Source: CAZFHA01 sp964518595 (GTDB lineage Bacteria > Bacillota > Clostridia > Saccharofermentanales > Saccharofermentanaceae). Taken from it: a stretch of 64,000 nt of DNA. Made by a program: the position numbers and the translations under genes. Numbering within the stretch: the first letter of the stretch is position 1; the number at the start of each line of letters is the position of its first letter. Positions 19,306 to 28,062 of the stretch are shown here, piece after piece. The notes below the pieces were generated by a model. The model worked only from the letters and a program-made list of their open reading frames with translations, had not been told where the DNA came from and did no database searches. Location of the stretch: the NCBI GenBank assembly GCA_964518595.1, contig CAZFHA010000012.1, positions 47,286-111,285 of the forward strand, in the 5' to 3' direction.

Positions 19306-20642
19306 GCCAATGGGATGGTGTAGTTAAGGCCCGAGTGAAAAAACCAAATCCAGTACAGAAATCTACGGTTAACGCTAGCGCAAGGCAGAAACGGGCAAAT
19401 TATTTTCATTTGCAGAGTCCCTATCGCATGAGTTTACCACTGCTGCTGTTGACTCTGGCGCTGGTGGCCGTGGGCTTGATTGTGCTGTTCTCTTCCAGCA
19501 TGGCTATTGGTTATGCGCAGGATAAAGATCCTTTGTTTTACGTCCTGCGACAGGGGGGGTACACCTTAGTAGGTCTCTTATTAGGTTTAGTGATTATCTT
19601 TTTGCCTATAAAAATTTTCGATCATGGCCTTATTGTTGTTTTAGGCTATCTATTATCCTTGGGGTTAGTTGTCTATACCCTTGTTTTTGGAGAAGTTATA
19701 GAAAACGCTCGTCGTTGGATAAAATTTGGCAGCTTTACCTTCCAGCCCTCGGAACTGGTAAAAATTGCTCTGGTACTCTGCATTGCCGGCTATCGTTCTT
19801 GGTTGGTGAAAATGCGTAAAAAGGGTCGCCTCAGAACCAGAAATCCTCAGCGCCAAGACCTGTTTGATGCTGTTATGGACGTTGCTTTTCCGGGACTACT
19901 GCTACTGGCCTGTTTGGCAGTTGTTTTGATGCAGCCCCACCTATCCTTCTTTATCATCATGTCTGCGGTAATCGGCATCTGTTTTCTAGTTTCGGCGATT
20001 CCTTTAAAGTCTTGGATCTATGGCAGCATTATCCTTTTGGTCATCGTTGTGGCCGGAGGGGGAATGGGCTTTTTGCTTGTTCCGCAGAGTGAAAAGGATA
20101 AAATTACAAAGAATTTTGAGCATGTAGCGGTTCGGATGAACATTTACGACAGCCTAAATAGTGAAGAAAAAGACAAGGCAGCGGATGAAAATGAGTTATA
20201 CCAAAGTAGGCAGTCTATGATTGCTATTGCTTCCGGTGGTATGACCGGTTTAGGTTTTGGCAATAGCCGTCAAAAGTACTCATACTTACCTGCCGCCCAA
20301 AATGACTATGTCTACTCCATTGCTTGCGAAGAACTTGGTTTTATTGGTGGCGTAGGCATCATTGTACTGTTTTTAGGCTTTATGGTCGGAGGGCTAACGG
20401 TGGCTTGGCGGACTAACAGTGATTTTGCTCGAATTCTGGCAGTGGGGTTAACCAGCTTAATTTCTATTCAAGCCTTTTTTAATATAGGCGTAGCGATTGG
20501 AGCACTTCCTCCCACAGGGGTAACTTTGCCTTTCTTCAGTTATGGGGGAACGGCGAATTTGTTTTTTGTTGTTGCAGCTGCTATGCTTTTAGCAGTATCC
20601 AGAACAGGTGTAGCTCGAAAAAAAGTTACATTTATTGATTAA
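19302..20642 (+). CDS. ftsW: SEDS-family peptidoglycan glycosyltransferase FtsW
   Basis: At 446 residues it has about ten membrane segments beginning near residue 42. ENARRWIKFGSFTFQPSEL is the FtsW/RodA/SpoVE signature, and PTGVTLPFFSYGGTANL near the C terminus is the second conserved block. SEDS proteins polymerise lipid II and pair with a class B PBP, here plausibly the enzyme at 13824-16304. A cytoplasmic tail of about 40 basic residues precedes the first membrane span. FtsW is chosen over RodA by its place in the dcw cluster. murD, normally next to ftsW, is absent. Confidence 0.93.
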   Translation: MSQWDGVVKARVKKPNPVQKSTVNASARQKRANYFHLQSPYRMSLPLLLLTLALVAVGLIVLFSSSMAIGYAQDKDPLFYVLRQGGYTLVGLLLGLVIIFLPIKIFDHGLIVVLGYLLSLGLVVYTLVFGEVIENARRWIKFGSFTFQPSELVKIALVLCIAGYRSWLVKMRKKGRLRTRNPQRQDLFDAVMDVAFPGLLLLACLAVVLMQPHLSFFIIMSAVIGICFLVSAIPLKSWIYGSIILLVIVVAGGGMGFLLVPQSEKDKITKNFEHVAVRMNIYDSLNSEEKDKAADENELYQSRQSMIAIASGGMTGLGFGNSRQKYSYLPAAQNDYVYSIACEELGFIGGVGIIVLFLGFMVGGLTVAWRTNSDFARILAVGLTSLISIQAFFNIGVAIGALPPTGVTLPFFSYGGTANLFFVVAAAMLLAVSRTGVARKKVTFID

Positions 20643-20654
20643 GTAGGAGTGAAG

Positions 20655-21782
20655 ATGGCTTTGCGTATTTTAATTGCCGGTGGTGGAACTAGTGGACATA
20701 TTAATCCGGCACTGGCAATTGCAGATCATATAAAGGGACAATATCCAGAAAGTGTAATTGAGTTTTGTGGAACCAGCCGAGGCATTGAAAGTGACATTGT
20801 TCCGAGGGCCGGTTACCATTTGCATCCAGTTCGTGCCAGTGCATTACCTAAAAGACCCTCACCTAAACTTTTTCGGGCACTGACCGATCTTTATAAGGGA
20901 CGTAAAACAGCCATTCAATTGATTCGAGACTTTGCTCCGGATGTGGTAGTAGGGACGGGAGGCTATGTTTGTGCCCCCCTTGTATCGGCAGCGCATCATG
21001 AAAAAATTCCGGTACTCCTCCATGAACAGAATGCTTTTCCGGGACGGTCTAACCGCTATTTATCTAAGAAAGCCAATGTGGTTTGTACAGGTTTTCCCAA
21101 TTTAGAGCAGGAGTTCCCCCATGCCGGGCAGGTTATTTTTAGTGGAAACCCGGTTCGGGATGTGTTTTTTCAAACGAACAGAGAGGCAGCAAGGGCAGAA
21201 CTCGGTCTGGGCGAAGAGGATTTTTTTCTTTTGGCGATTGGTGGGAGCTTAGGGGCTCGGACAATAAACCAGGCTATCTGCGCCTTGGATACAGAAAAAG
21301 TTGCCCAAAAGAAATCAATTAAGATTGTCTTAGCCAGTGGGCAGAAACAATTTGATGAAGTTAATACCCTTTTACAAGGGGAAAAATACACTGTTTTGCG
21401 GCAGCTGTTGGAAGTAAAAGAGTATATCTATAATCCTCATATTTATTTAGCCGCAGCTGATTTGGTTTTGTGCCGTGCTGGTGCGGTAACTTGCGCCGAG
21501 GTAGCCGCTGTAAAAGCTGCCTCAATTATGGTTCCTTACCCTTATGCCGCAGGGGATCACCAAACTTACAATGCCAAGGTGTTGGCTTTGGGTGGAGCTA
21601 CAAAATTAGTTGCGGATCAGGAAATGACAGGTGAGCGGCTTACAGATCTTCTATTAGAGTTCATCGATAATAAAGAATTGCGGGATGCTATGGGGGACGC
21701 AGCCGGAGCCTTTGCCAGACAGAATGCGGTTGAAATTATTTGCCAATCAATTTATCAATTGTCTAAGGGGAAAGGAGTCTAA
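20655..21782 (+). CDS. murG: MurG: UDP-GlcNAc transferase forming lipid II
   Basis: A 375-residue GT28 glycosyltransferase. The N-terminal GGGTSGH (residues 9-15) is the glycine loop binding the lipid carrier diphosphate, GTGGYVCAPL is the second loop, LHEQNAFPG is conserved, and GGSLGART plus the C-terminal RAGAVTCAE form the UDP-GlcNAc site. It transfers GlcNAc to lipid I on the inner membrane face. GTG 20649 is in frame, but TAGGAG is spaced for ATG 20655. It is followed directly by the DivIB/FtsQ gene with no gap. Confidence 0.95.
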   Translation: MALRILIAGGGTSGHINPALAIADHIKGQYPESVIEFCGTSRGIESDIVPRAGYHLHPVRASALPKRPSPKLFRALTDLYKGRKTAIQLIRDFAPDVVVGTGGYVCAPLVSAAHHEKIPVLLHEQNAFPGRSNRYLSKKANVVCTGFPNLEQEFPHAGQVIFSGNPVRDVFFQTNREAARAELGLGEEDFFLLAIGGSLGARTINQAICALDTEKVAQKKSIKIVLASGQKQFDEVNTLLQGEKYTVLRQLLEVKEYIYNPHIYLAAADLVLCRAGAVTCAEVAAVKAASIMVPYPYAAGDHQTYNAKVLALGGATKLVADQEMTGERLTDLLLEFIDNKELRDAMGDAAGAFARQNAVEIICQSIYQLSKGKGV

Positions 21783-22616
21783 GTGAGTCAAGGGGAAAAA
21801 GAGCTGAATAAACCGAAACGTCGCCGGGGAGTGGCAGTTCTGGGGGGAGTGGCAGTGCTGTTACTTTTAGCCACTTTGGGTGCTCTTTTGCCGCAATTTT
21901 ATATCGAAAAAATAACCGTAGAGGGTACCAAAGCAACGGATCAAAATGCCTTGGTGGAATCTTCTGGAATTCGGTTGGGAAATCATCTTTTTTCCCAGAT
22001 TAGCGGAGATTTCCTCTCAATTGTGTCATTACGTTACGGAAATATTGAAAAGCAGTTGCAGCGCAGCTTCCCAAGCCTTGAGACTGTAGAGGTTAAGGCG
22101 GAATTTCCGTCTACTGTTCGGGTTCATGTTACAGAAAGAAAAAAAATTGCTTACATTCAGCTTCCAGATGCATATGCAATCATTGATACCCAAGGATATG
22201 TGATACAATTAATCGGTGGACGCGTAGAAGAAGGACGGCCTGCGATCTTAGGATTACCTGTAGAGGCTGCTGTTTTGGGTCAACCGGTTGCTTTGACGGA
22301 ACAACAGGGATTCAACAATGCCCTGCTTTTGTTAAATGCCATACTGGCGGCTGACAATAGTAATGCTGGCAGCAAAGATTTTTCTTTGATGGCTTGCGTG
22401 AAGAGCCTTCGTCCGGTGGCGGGAGGACCGTTGTTTTTAAGCCTAAGGCTACCGGAACGTGAAAAGGAACTACTGGTTAAAGTCGGTTCCCTTCGCAATA
22501 TTACCGCTGATATGGAGTGGCTGCGTTTTGCGGCTAGTCAGGGACATTTTCAAGACACCGGAGAAGGTATTTTGGATATGAGTGGTGAAGAATATACTTT
22601 TAAGCCTAAGGGCTAG
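21783..22616 (+). CDS. ftsQ: DivIB/FtsQ-type division protein
   Basis: This 277-residue protein has a basic cytoplasmic tip (KRRRGVA), one membrane segment (about residues 17-40), then a POTRA domain starting at IEKITVEGTKATDQNAL and a beta region (VEVKAEFPSTVRVHVTERKKIAYIQ), the typical FtsQ/DivIB arrangement. It forms the trimeric complex with FtsL and FtsB/DivIC at the septum. The GTG start at 21783 abuts the murG stop and has AAAGGAG at correct distance. Position between murG and sbp-ftsZ is standard in Bacillota. Confidence 0.9.
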   Translation: MSQGEKELNKPKRRRGVAVLGGVAVLLLLATLGALLPQFYIEKITVEGTKATDQNALVESSGIRLGNHLFSQISGDFLSIVSLRYGNIEKQLQRSFPSLETVEVKAEFPSTVRVHVTERKKIAYIQLPDAYAIIDTQGYVIQLIGGRVEEGRPAILGLPVEAAVLGQPVALTEQQGFNNALLLLNAILAADNSNAGSKDFSLMACVKSLRPVAGGPLFLSLRLPEREKELLVKVGSLRNITADMEWLRFAASQGHFQDTGEGILDMSGEEYTFKPKG

Positions 22617-22635
22617 AAGAAAGGGGAAGGCTCGG

Positions 22636-23031
22636 ATGTTACCATTACTAGGTCTAATTTTGGGACTTATCGCAGGCCTTTTTCTTAACATCGATATCCC
22701 TGCAGCTTATTCCTCCTACGTAGGCGTTGGTATTCTAGCTATTATAGATTCGCTCTTTGGCGCTTGGGTGGCTAATATGCAGGGAGAGTTCAAGTTACGT
22801 CTCTTCGTCACAGGACTCTTGGGTAATGCTACTATTGCCATTGCTTTAGCAGCTTTGGGAGATCAGTTGAATTTACCCTTGAATCTAGCAGCGGTTTTTG
22901 CTTTTGGTAATCGAATTTTCATTAATTTTTCGAAAATTCGGCGTATTCTTCTCGAACGATACGAAGAAAAGAAAGCCGCCAACAAAAAGACAAAGTTAAA
23001 GATTAGTGCTGATGGAGAAGGAGAAATGTGA
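22636..23031 (+). CDS. sbp: Small basic membrane protein (Sbp family, DUF1290)
   Basis: The product is 131 residues with three to four membrane segments (from residue 2, LPLLGLILGLIAGLFL) and a strongly basic C-terminal tail (about 95-125, Lys/Arg-rich). The motif SSYVGVGILAIIDSLFGA is characteristic of the Sbp family found immediately before ftsA/ftsZ in Bacillota. Function is unknown. An upstream in-frame start at 22582 lies inside ftsQ; ATG 22636 has AAGGGGAAGG upstream and gives the family length. No ftsA lies between it and ftsZ. Confidence 0.88.
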   Translation: MLPLLGLILGLIAGLFLNIDIPAAYSSYVGVGILAIIDSLFGAWVANMQGEFKLRLFVTGLLGNATIAIALAALGDQLNLPLNLAAVFAFGNRIFINFSKIRRILLERYEEKKAANKKTKLKISADGEGEM

Positions 23032-23077
23032 GTGAGAAATCGATGTAATACAACTGAAACAAATCTAGCGAATTCTA

Positions 23078-23106
23078 TTGCTTGACCACAACATTTAGTG
23101 TAGAAT
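23078..23106 (+). promoter_or_regulatory. ftsZ: Putative ftsZ promoter
   Basis: TTGCTT (23078-23083), 17 bases, TAGAAT (23101-23106), within the 162-base gap before ftsZ. This gap is much larger than others in the cluster, which supports a separate promoter for ftsZ. Confidence 0.55.
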
Positions 23107-23193
23107 CAGGTAAGTTAACACAAGTAAGAGAGTTATTAAGAATAATTACTAAAGTGATTGAAACGCAATTGAAATATATGGAGGACTTGAAAC

Positions 23194-24690
23194 ATGTCAG
23201 ATTACAGATTGGGCTTTTCTATGGAAGAAGAACCATTTGCCGCGATTAAGGTTGTTGGCGTCGGTGGAGGTGGTTGTAATGCCGTTGACCGAATGATTGA
23301 CAGTGCTGTTCAAGGGATAGATTTTATTTCGATTAACACCGATCATCAGGCTTTGGCTCGATCGAAAGCAGCTAACAGAATTCAGATTGGCGAAAAGATT
23401 ACCCGTGGATTGGGCTGTGGTGCCGACCCGAGTATCGGTGAGAAAGCGGCGGAAGAATCTAAAGATGAAATTGCCTCCATTATCAGAGGAACTGACATGC
23501 TTTTCGTTACTGCCGGTATGGGCGGTGGTACGGGAACCGGTGCGGCTCCTGTAGTGGCACAGATTGCTCGTGAGTTGGGTATTTTGACGGTTGCCGTAGT
23601 TACAAGACCTTTCCGCTTTGAAGGCCCCAGAAGGATGCTTAATGCCGAGCGCGGAATCAGAGAGCTAGAGAAATACGTTGATTCTCTTATTGTAGTTGCC
23701 AACGACAAGCTTTTAGAGATTACCGACGAAGACACCTCCATTGATGATGCTTTCAATATGGCGGATCAAGTCTTGAAATTTGGTGTAGCCGGTATTTCTG
23801 ATTTGGTTGCTATTCCTGGATTAATTAATCTTGACTTGGCTGATGTTCGCCGGATTATGACCAATGCCGGTGTTTGCCATATGGGTATCGGTAGAGCCTC
23901 CGGTGACAGCCGGGCTGCTACCGCTGTTAAGCAAGCGATTAACAGTCCTCTTTTGGATACCACAATTGAAGGCGCTCATGGCGTAATTATTAACTTTACC
24001 GGTGGTAGAAATATGAAGCTGCATGAGATTGATGAAGCCGCTTCTGTGGTTCGGGACGCAGTATCCGGCGAGGCTGATATTATTGTCGGTGCGGTTATTG
24101 ATCCTACTCTTGAAGATGAGATCATGATCACAGTTATCGCTTCGGGATTTGAGCATGTAGATCAGCCCCAGAGCGGATTCCGCCCGGCAACTTCCATTCT
24201 CTCTCGCAATAACCCTTCCGTTGCTTCTCGGGATACAGGTAGAGCAGCCCCTAGCTCTGCTCACAACGCGCCGGATCGGGTAGCTCCGGCCAGAAAGCAG
24301 CAACAAGATATCCCACAGTTCTTTTTTGGTGATCCGGATGCTGCAGAGCCTACTACACCTAAGAGTGCTTTCTCTACACCTGAGCCTACTCAAGATGCTA
24401 ATATTTTTGGTAGCCATTCTCAGGCCGCTGGTATGGGTTATCCCAGTCAGAGTGGTAACTATCCGCCGCCAACCTATCCGGCACAGGGCGGTCAAAGTAA
24501 TTTTGCACCTCCGACCTTCCCCCAGGGTACACCTAGCTATGGTGCTCCCGCTGAAGGGCGGGTTCAACCTAATGTTGCACCGGCTAGGTCTGATCGTCGT
24601 CAGACGCCTCCGCCGGAGCCGAAGGCACCTGAGAAGAAGAACCGCATTTTACCTTGGTTCTTAACCGATAATGACAATCTGGATGAGTAA
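23194..24690 (+). CDS. ftsZ: FtsZ, tubulin-like division GTPase
   Basis: This is 498 residues, about 100 longer than typical. The GTPase core carries KVVGVGGGGCNAV, the tubulin signature GGGTGTG at 110-116 and the T7 loop NLDLADV. After about residue 320 comes a long disordered linker rich in Pro, Gln, Ala and Ser, ending in a basic stretch and KNRILPWFLTDNDN, which fits the C-terminal peptide that binds FtsA, SepF or ZipA-like anchors. The extra length is all linker. ATG 23194 has GGAGG upstream. No ftsA is present, so the membrane anchor must be encoded elsewhere (SepF is the usual Gram-positive alternative; inference). Confidence 0.97.
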   Translation: MSDYRLGFSMEEEPFAAIKVVGVGGGGCNAVDRMIDSAVQGIDFISINTDHQALARSKAANRIQIGEKITRGLGCGADPSIGEKAAEESKDEIASIIRGTDMLFVTAGMGGGTGTGAAPVVAQIARELGILTVAVVTRPFRFEGPRRMLNAERGIRELEKYVDSLIVVANDKLLEITDEDTSIDDAFNMADQVLKFGVAGISDLVAIPGLINLDLADVRRIMTNAGVCHMGIGRASGDSRAATAVKQAINSPLLDTTIEGAHGVIINFTGGRNMKLHEIDEAASVVRDAVSGEADIIVGAVIDPTLEDEIMITVIASGFEHVDQPQSGFRPATSILSRNNPSVASRDTGRAAPSSAHNAPDRVAPARKQQQDIPQFFFGDPDAAEPTTPKSAFSTPEPTQDANIFGSHSQAAGMGYPSQSGNYPPPTYPAQGGQSNFAPPTFPQGTPSYGAPAEGRVQPNVAPARSDRRQTPPPEPKAPEKKNRILPWFLTDNDNLDE

Positions 24691-24696
24691 TGCCCT

Positions 24697-25152
24697 ATGA
24701 AATGTCCTTTTTGCAGTCATGATGAAGATCGAGTAATTGATTCGAGACCAGCGGAAGATGGTGCTGCCATTCGCAGACGACGAGAGTGTATTCGTTGCAA
24801 TGGACGCTTTACAACTTACGAGAAAGTTGAAACATTACCTTTATTGGTAATAAAGAAAGATGGCACCAGAGAGCCTTTCAGTCGAGAGAAGGTGCTAAAT
24901 GGTCTGTTGCGTGCTTGTGAAAAGCGCCCTGTATCCAATGAGCAGTTGATGGAACTTCTGGCTTACGTGGAGTCACAGGTGCAGGCTTCTTCTAATCGTG
25001 AGATATCGAGTCGGGCGATTGGCGAACTGATTATGCCGGCACTTAAAGAAATTGATGAAGTTGCCTATGTTCGCTTCGCTTCTGTGTACCGCCAATTTAA
25101 GGATGTAAACTCCTTTCTGGAAGAACTTAATGAAATGTTAAGCAAGGCATGA
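24697..25152 (+). CDS. nrdR: NrdR, ribonucleotide reductase repressor
   Basis: A 151-residue protein of family length. The zinc ribbon has CPFC at residues 3-6 and CIRC in the twenties to thirties (RRECIRCNGRFTTYE), followed by an ATP-cone domain (VIKKDGTREPFSREKVLNGL). It represses nrd operons according to dATP/ATP binding. It starts six bases after the ftsZ stop and is probably in the same transcript. Confidence 0.96.
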   Translation: MKCPFCSHDEDRVIDSRPAEDGAAIRRRRECIRCNGRFTTYEKVETLPLLVIKKDGTREPFSREKVLNGLLRACEKRPVSNEQLMELLAYVESQVQASSNREISSRAIGELIMPALKEIDEVAYVRFASVYRQFKDVNSFLEELNEMLSKA

Positions 25153-25162
25153 GGTGTTCATT

Positions 25163-25891
25163 ATGAGAAAAGTTCTGGTCGTGGATGATGATCCTAATAT
25201 TGTTGAAGTGTTGCGTCTTTACTTTGATAAAGAAGGGTTTGCTGTTATCAGCTGCCTAAGCGGTGATTCTGCTTACGAGACTTTTCTTAAGGCGGTACCG
25301 GATATAGTTATACTTGACCTAATGCTTCCTGGTAAGGATGGCTATGATATTTGCCGGGAAATCAGAAAGGTATCCGATGTGCCAATCATTATGTTAACCG
25401 CTCGAACAGATACTTTAGATAAAGTCGTAGGCTTAGAACTGGGTGCTGATGATTATGTGCAGAAACCTTTCGAGCCGAAAGAACTCTTAGCCAGAGTTAA
25501 GGCTGTTTTGCGGCGCCTGGATAAGAAAGATACCAACATCACCACTGCCAGCGATAAGAAAGAATCTGCTGAAGTTATTAGTTATGACGGCCTAATTGTA
25601 GACAAGGCTCGTTATGTGGTTTTAGTTAACAAAGAAGAAGTTGACATGCCTCCCAAAGAATTGGAACTACTTTTCTTTTTGGCTACTAATCCTAACCGTG
25701 TTTTTACTCGGGAGCAACTCCTCGAAAATGTTTGGGGCTATGATTTTTATGGTGAGTCCAGAACCGTGGACGTTCATATTAAACGTATCCGGGAGAAGAT
25801 TGAGGATGCTAATCGAGTAGTAAATTGGCAGATTAAGACGGTTTGGGGCGTCGGCTATAAATTTGAGACAGTGGCTTCCACTGAGGGCTGA
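25163..25891 (+). CDS. OmpR/PhoB-family response regulator
   Basis: At 242 residues it has a receiver domain with the acidic pocket Asp8-Asp9-Asp10, phospho-acceptor Asp52 (VILDLMLPGKDG) and Lys101, then a winged-helix DNA-binding domain (FTREQLLENVWGYDFYGESR, VDVHIKRIREKI, VWGVGYKF). GTG 25154 is in frame, but GAGGTG fits ATG 25163, which also gives the canonical MRKVLVVDDDPNI beginning. The sensor kinase follows after 11 bases. The target genes are not evident; PhoB- or WalR-like by domain type only. Confidence 0.93.
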   Translation: MRKVLVVDDDPNIVEVLRLYFDKEGFAVISCLSGDSAYETFLKAVPDIVILDLMLPGKDGYDICREIRKVSDVPIIMLTARTDTLDKVVGLELGADDYVQKPFEPKELLARVKAVLRRLDKKDTNITTASDKKESAEVISYDGLIVDKARYVVLVNKEEVDMPPKELELLFFLATNPNRVFTREQLLENVWGYDFYGESRTVDVHIKRIREKIEDANRVVNWQIKTVWGVGYKFETVASTEG

Positions 25892-25902
25892 GACAGATCT
25901 AT

Positions 25903-27426
25903 ATGAAATTCACGAAGGCTTCAGGATCTGTATATGTTCGGGCGATTTTATCGTTGACTTTGGGCATTATTTTAGTATTCGCTGTACTCTGTGGTGTCTA
26001 TTACCAGCGGATGTCCCAGTCGATTATTTTAGATAATTCTCAGACTTTGCTCCGAACGGCTCAGAGTACGGCAGAGGGGCTAACCAGCCTAGGTGAAGTT
26101 GTCTCTTTGGATTTAGGTTTTGCCTTAAATGCAAGTCAAGAGAACTTTGTGGAGGCTATGTCTGTTTCCAGTAATACTTTTCTCTGGATTGTTGATAAGA
26201 ATGGCCAACTTATTTATTACACTGCCATCCCAGAAGCTAGTAAGCAGCAGTTGGAAACCTTGGAAAATGGCAAACTCCGAATGTCACCCGTGCTTAGGCA
26301 AGTCTCCAGTGAGGTGTTCAGCAGTGAAGTTACTTCGGGAGTGCGCAGCAATCTCTTTTCTGAACCCGGCCTGACTTGGCTCACGGCTACCTATCCGATT
26401 GTCGAGGATGGGAGCCTGTTTTTAGTATTGCATCAACCGGTTAATGTGAATCAGCAGACGATCTGGATGCTAACTAACGCACTGGCAGTGCCGGTATTAA
26501 TTGCTTTTAGTCTATCTCTTTTTCTATTTTCCCTTATGACACATTCCTTGGTTAGACCAATACGCTTGCTTTCCGATGCGGCTAAAAAAGTCACCGGTGG
26601 CGATTTAAGTGCCAGAATCTACATGCCAGCCTTGCAAAGTGATGCACCCTCCAAGTTTTTTGTAGCGGAGGAATTGGCTGAGATGGTGGAAACTGTTAAC
26701 CATATGATTGAACGGCTTGAAACCCAAGAGAATGACCGACGGGTTTTTGTATCAAGTATCGCTCATGATTTGCGCACTCCTTTGACGTCGATTAAGGGCT
26801 TTATTTCTGCTCTGCTTGACGGAACCATTCCTAAAGAAAAAAGCGAGCACTACCTTGCCCTGGTTAAGCAAGAGGTAGACCGTCTGCAAGCCCTGACAAA
26901 TTCAATGACAGAAGTGGCTACTTTTTCGCAACGGGATCATCTGAAGAAGGAATTCTTTGATATTAATCAAATGCTCCACGAGACTTTGAGTAGTATGGAG
27001 CCTTTGTTACGAGAAAAGAATTTAGGCGTACAGCTAGAGATGTATAAGGATAGCAGTGGTCAGCTTTTAGCCTATGCGGACAAGGAATCCATCGCGCGGG
27101 TAGTCTACAACCTTTTGAATAATGCAATTAAATTCACCCCCGATAAAGGTCTTATAGCCATTACCACCGGAACGAATCTTAGAAACCAGCTTGTAACTGT
27201 TCGGATTGAAGATTCCGGCCCCGGTATTCCCGAAGACAAACGCCAGAAGGTTTTTGAGAGTTTCTTTAAGCTAGATGAATCCAGAACCCAATCAGGATCT
27301 GGCTTAGGTCTTTATATTTGCAAAGAAATATTGAGTGCTCATGGGCAGCGAATTGCGGTGGAGCGCAGCCAATATTTGGGTGGTGCTGCTTTTGATTTTA
27401 CTTTGTCTGGAAAGGAAGAACCGTGA
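25903..27426 (+). CDS. Sensor histidine kinase, partner of the upstream regulator
   Basis: This 507-residue protein has a first membrane segment at about 13-35, an extracellular sensor region of about 150 residues, a second segment at about 188-210, a HAMP linker, the dimerisation/phospho-acceptor helix with His288 (SSIAHDLRTPLTS), and the ATPase domain (N box with Asn406 in NLLNNAIKF, DSGPGIP, GSGLGLYICKEI). It is expected to autophosphorylate and pass the phosphate to Asp52 of the adjacent regulator. The signal is unknown. The last codons overlap the nth start. Confidence 0.93.
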   Translation: MKFTKASGSVYVRAILSLTLGIILVFAVLCGVYYQRMSQSIILDNSQTLLRTAQSTAEGLTSLGEVVSLDLGFALNASQENFVEAMSVSSNTFLWIVDKNGQLIYYTAIPEASKQQLETLENGKLRMSPVLRQVSSEVFSSEVTSGVRSNLFSEPGLTWLTATYPIVEDGSLFLVLHQPVNVNQQTIWMLTNALAVPVLIAFSLSLFLFSLMTHSLVRPIRLLSDAAKKVTGGDLSARIYMPALQSDAPSKFFVAEELAEMVETVNHMIERLETQENDRRVFVSSIAHDLRTPLTSIKGFISALLDGTIPKEKSEHYLALVKQEVDRLQALTNSMTEVATFSQRDHLKKEFFDINQMLHETLSSMEPLLREKNLGVQLEMYKDSSGQLLAYADKESIARVVYNLLNNAIKFTPDKGLIAITTGTNLRNQLVTVRIEDSGPGIPEDKRQKVFESFFKLDESRTQSGSGLGLYICKEILSAHGQRIAVERSQYLGGAAFDFTLSGKEEP

Positions 27427-28058
27427 TTAACGAAAACAAAAGTCAAGTGGTCTGGGACGCTTTGGAGCATTTGTATCCGGCCGCTGCCTGTACCTTGGAT
27501 ACGGATGGAGAACCTTTCCATCTATTTGTGCGAGGAATATTGTCGGCGCAGTGTACTGATTTGCGAGTAAATGAAGTAGCCAAAAAGCTTTTTCAGGAAT
27601 ATCCCAGCATTACTTCTTTTGCCAATGAAGATGAAGGGATATTAGCCGAAAAAATCCGCAGTTGTGGTCTGCATCGGGCAAAAGCCCGAGGGATTGTTCA
27701 GTCGGCACAAAAACTACTCGCTGAATTCGATGGCAAGATTCCCCAGGATGTGAAGACCTTAGAAACTTTTCCCGGTGTAGGAAGAAAGATTGCCAATTTG
27801 ATTGCGGGAGAAGTTTATGGTATTCCCGCAATTGTGGTGGATACCCATTGTGGTAGAATCGCCCGTCGCTTAGGATTGGCGCAGAGCAGTACGCCTCTGG
27901 GGGTAGAAAAAGAGCTGAGCAAAATTTTTCCGGCAGAACAATGGATTGGGCTTGGTCATCGGATGGTTGCCTTTGGTCGAGAGATTTGTACAGCGCAAAA
28001 TCCCAAGTGCTCCCAGTGTCCCCTCTATGGTATCTGTATTTTTGAGGGGAAGGGTTAG
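27423..28058 (+). CDS. nth: Endonuclease III (DNA glycosylase/AP lyase)
   Basis: The protein is 211 residues. The helix-hairpin-helix motif ETFPGVGRKIANLI contains the catalytic Lys122, and VVDTHCGRIARRLGL has catalytic Asp140. At the C terminus Cys-x6-Cys-x2-Cys-x5-Cys (CTAQNPKCSQCPLYGIC) ligates the 4Fe-4S cluster. It removes oxidised pyrimidines in base-excision repair. GTG 27423 overlaps the kinase stop by four bases and is preceded by a purine-rich GGAAGAA. recG follows four bases after the stop. Confidence 0.95.
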   Translation: MINENKSQVVWDALEHLYPAAACTLDTDGEPFHLFVRGILSAQCTDLRVNEVAKKLFQEYPSITSFANEDEGILAEKIRSCGLHRAKARGIVQSAQKLLAEFDGKIPQDVKTLETFPGVGRKIANLIAGEVYGIPAIVVDTHCGRIARRLGLAQSSTPLGVEKELSKIFPAEQWIGLGHRMVAFGREICTAQNPKCSQCPLYGICIFEGKG

Positions 28059-28062
28059 TAAT

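Noticed and set aside
23821..24567. Minus-strand open frame of 248 residues opposite ftsZ
   Set aside because: Shadow frame of a codon-biased gene; FtsZ is unambiguous on the plus strand.
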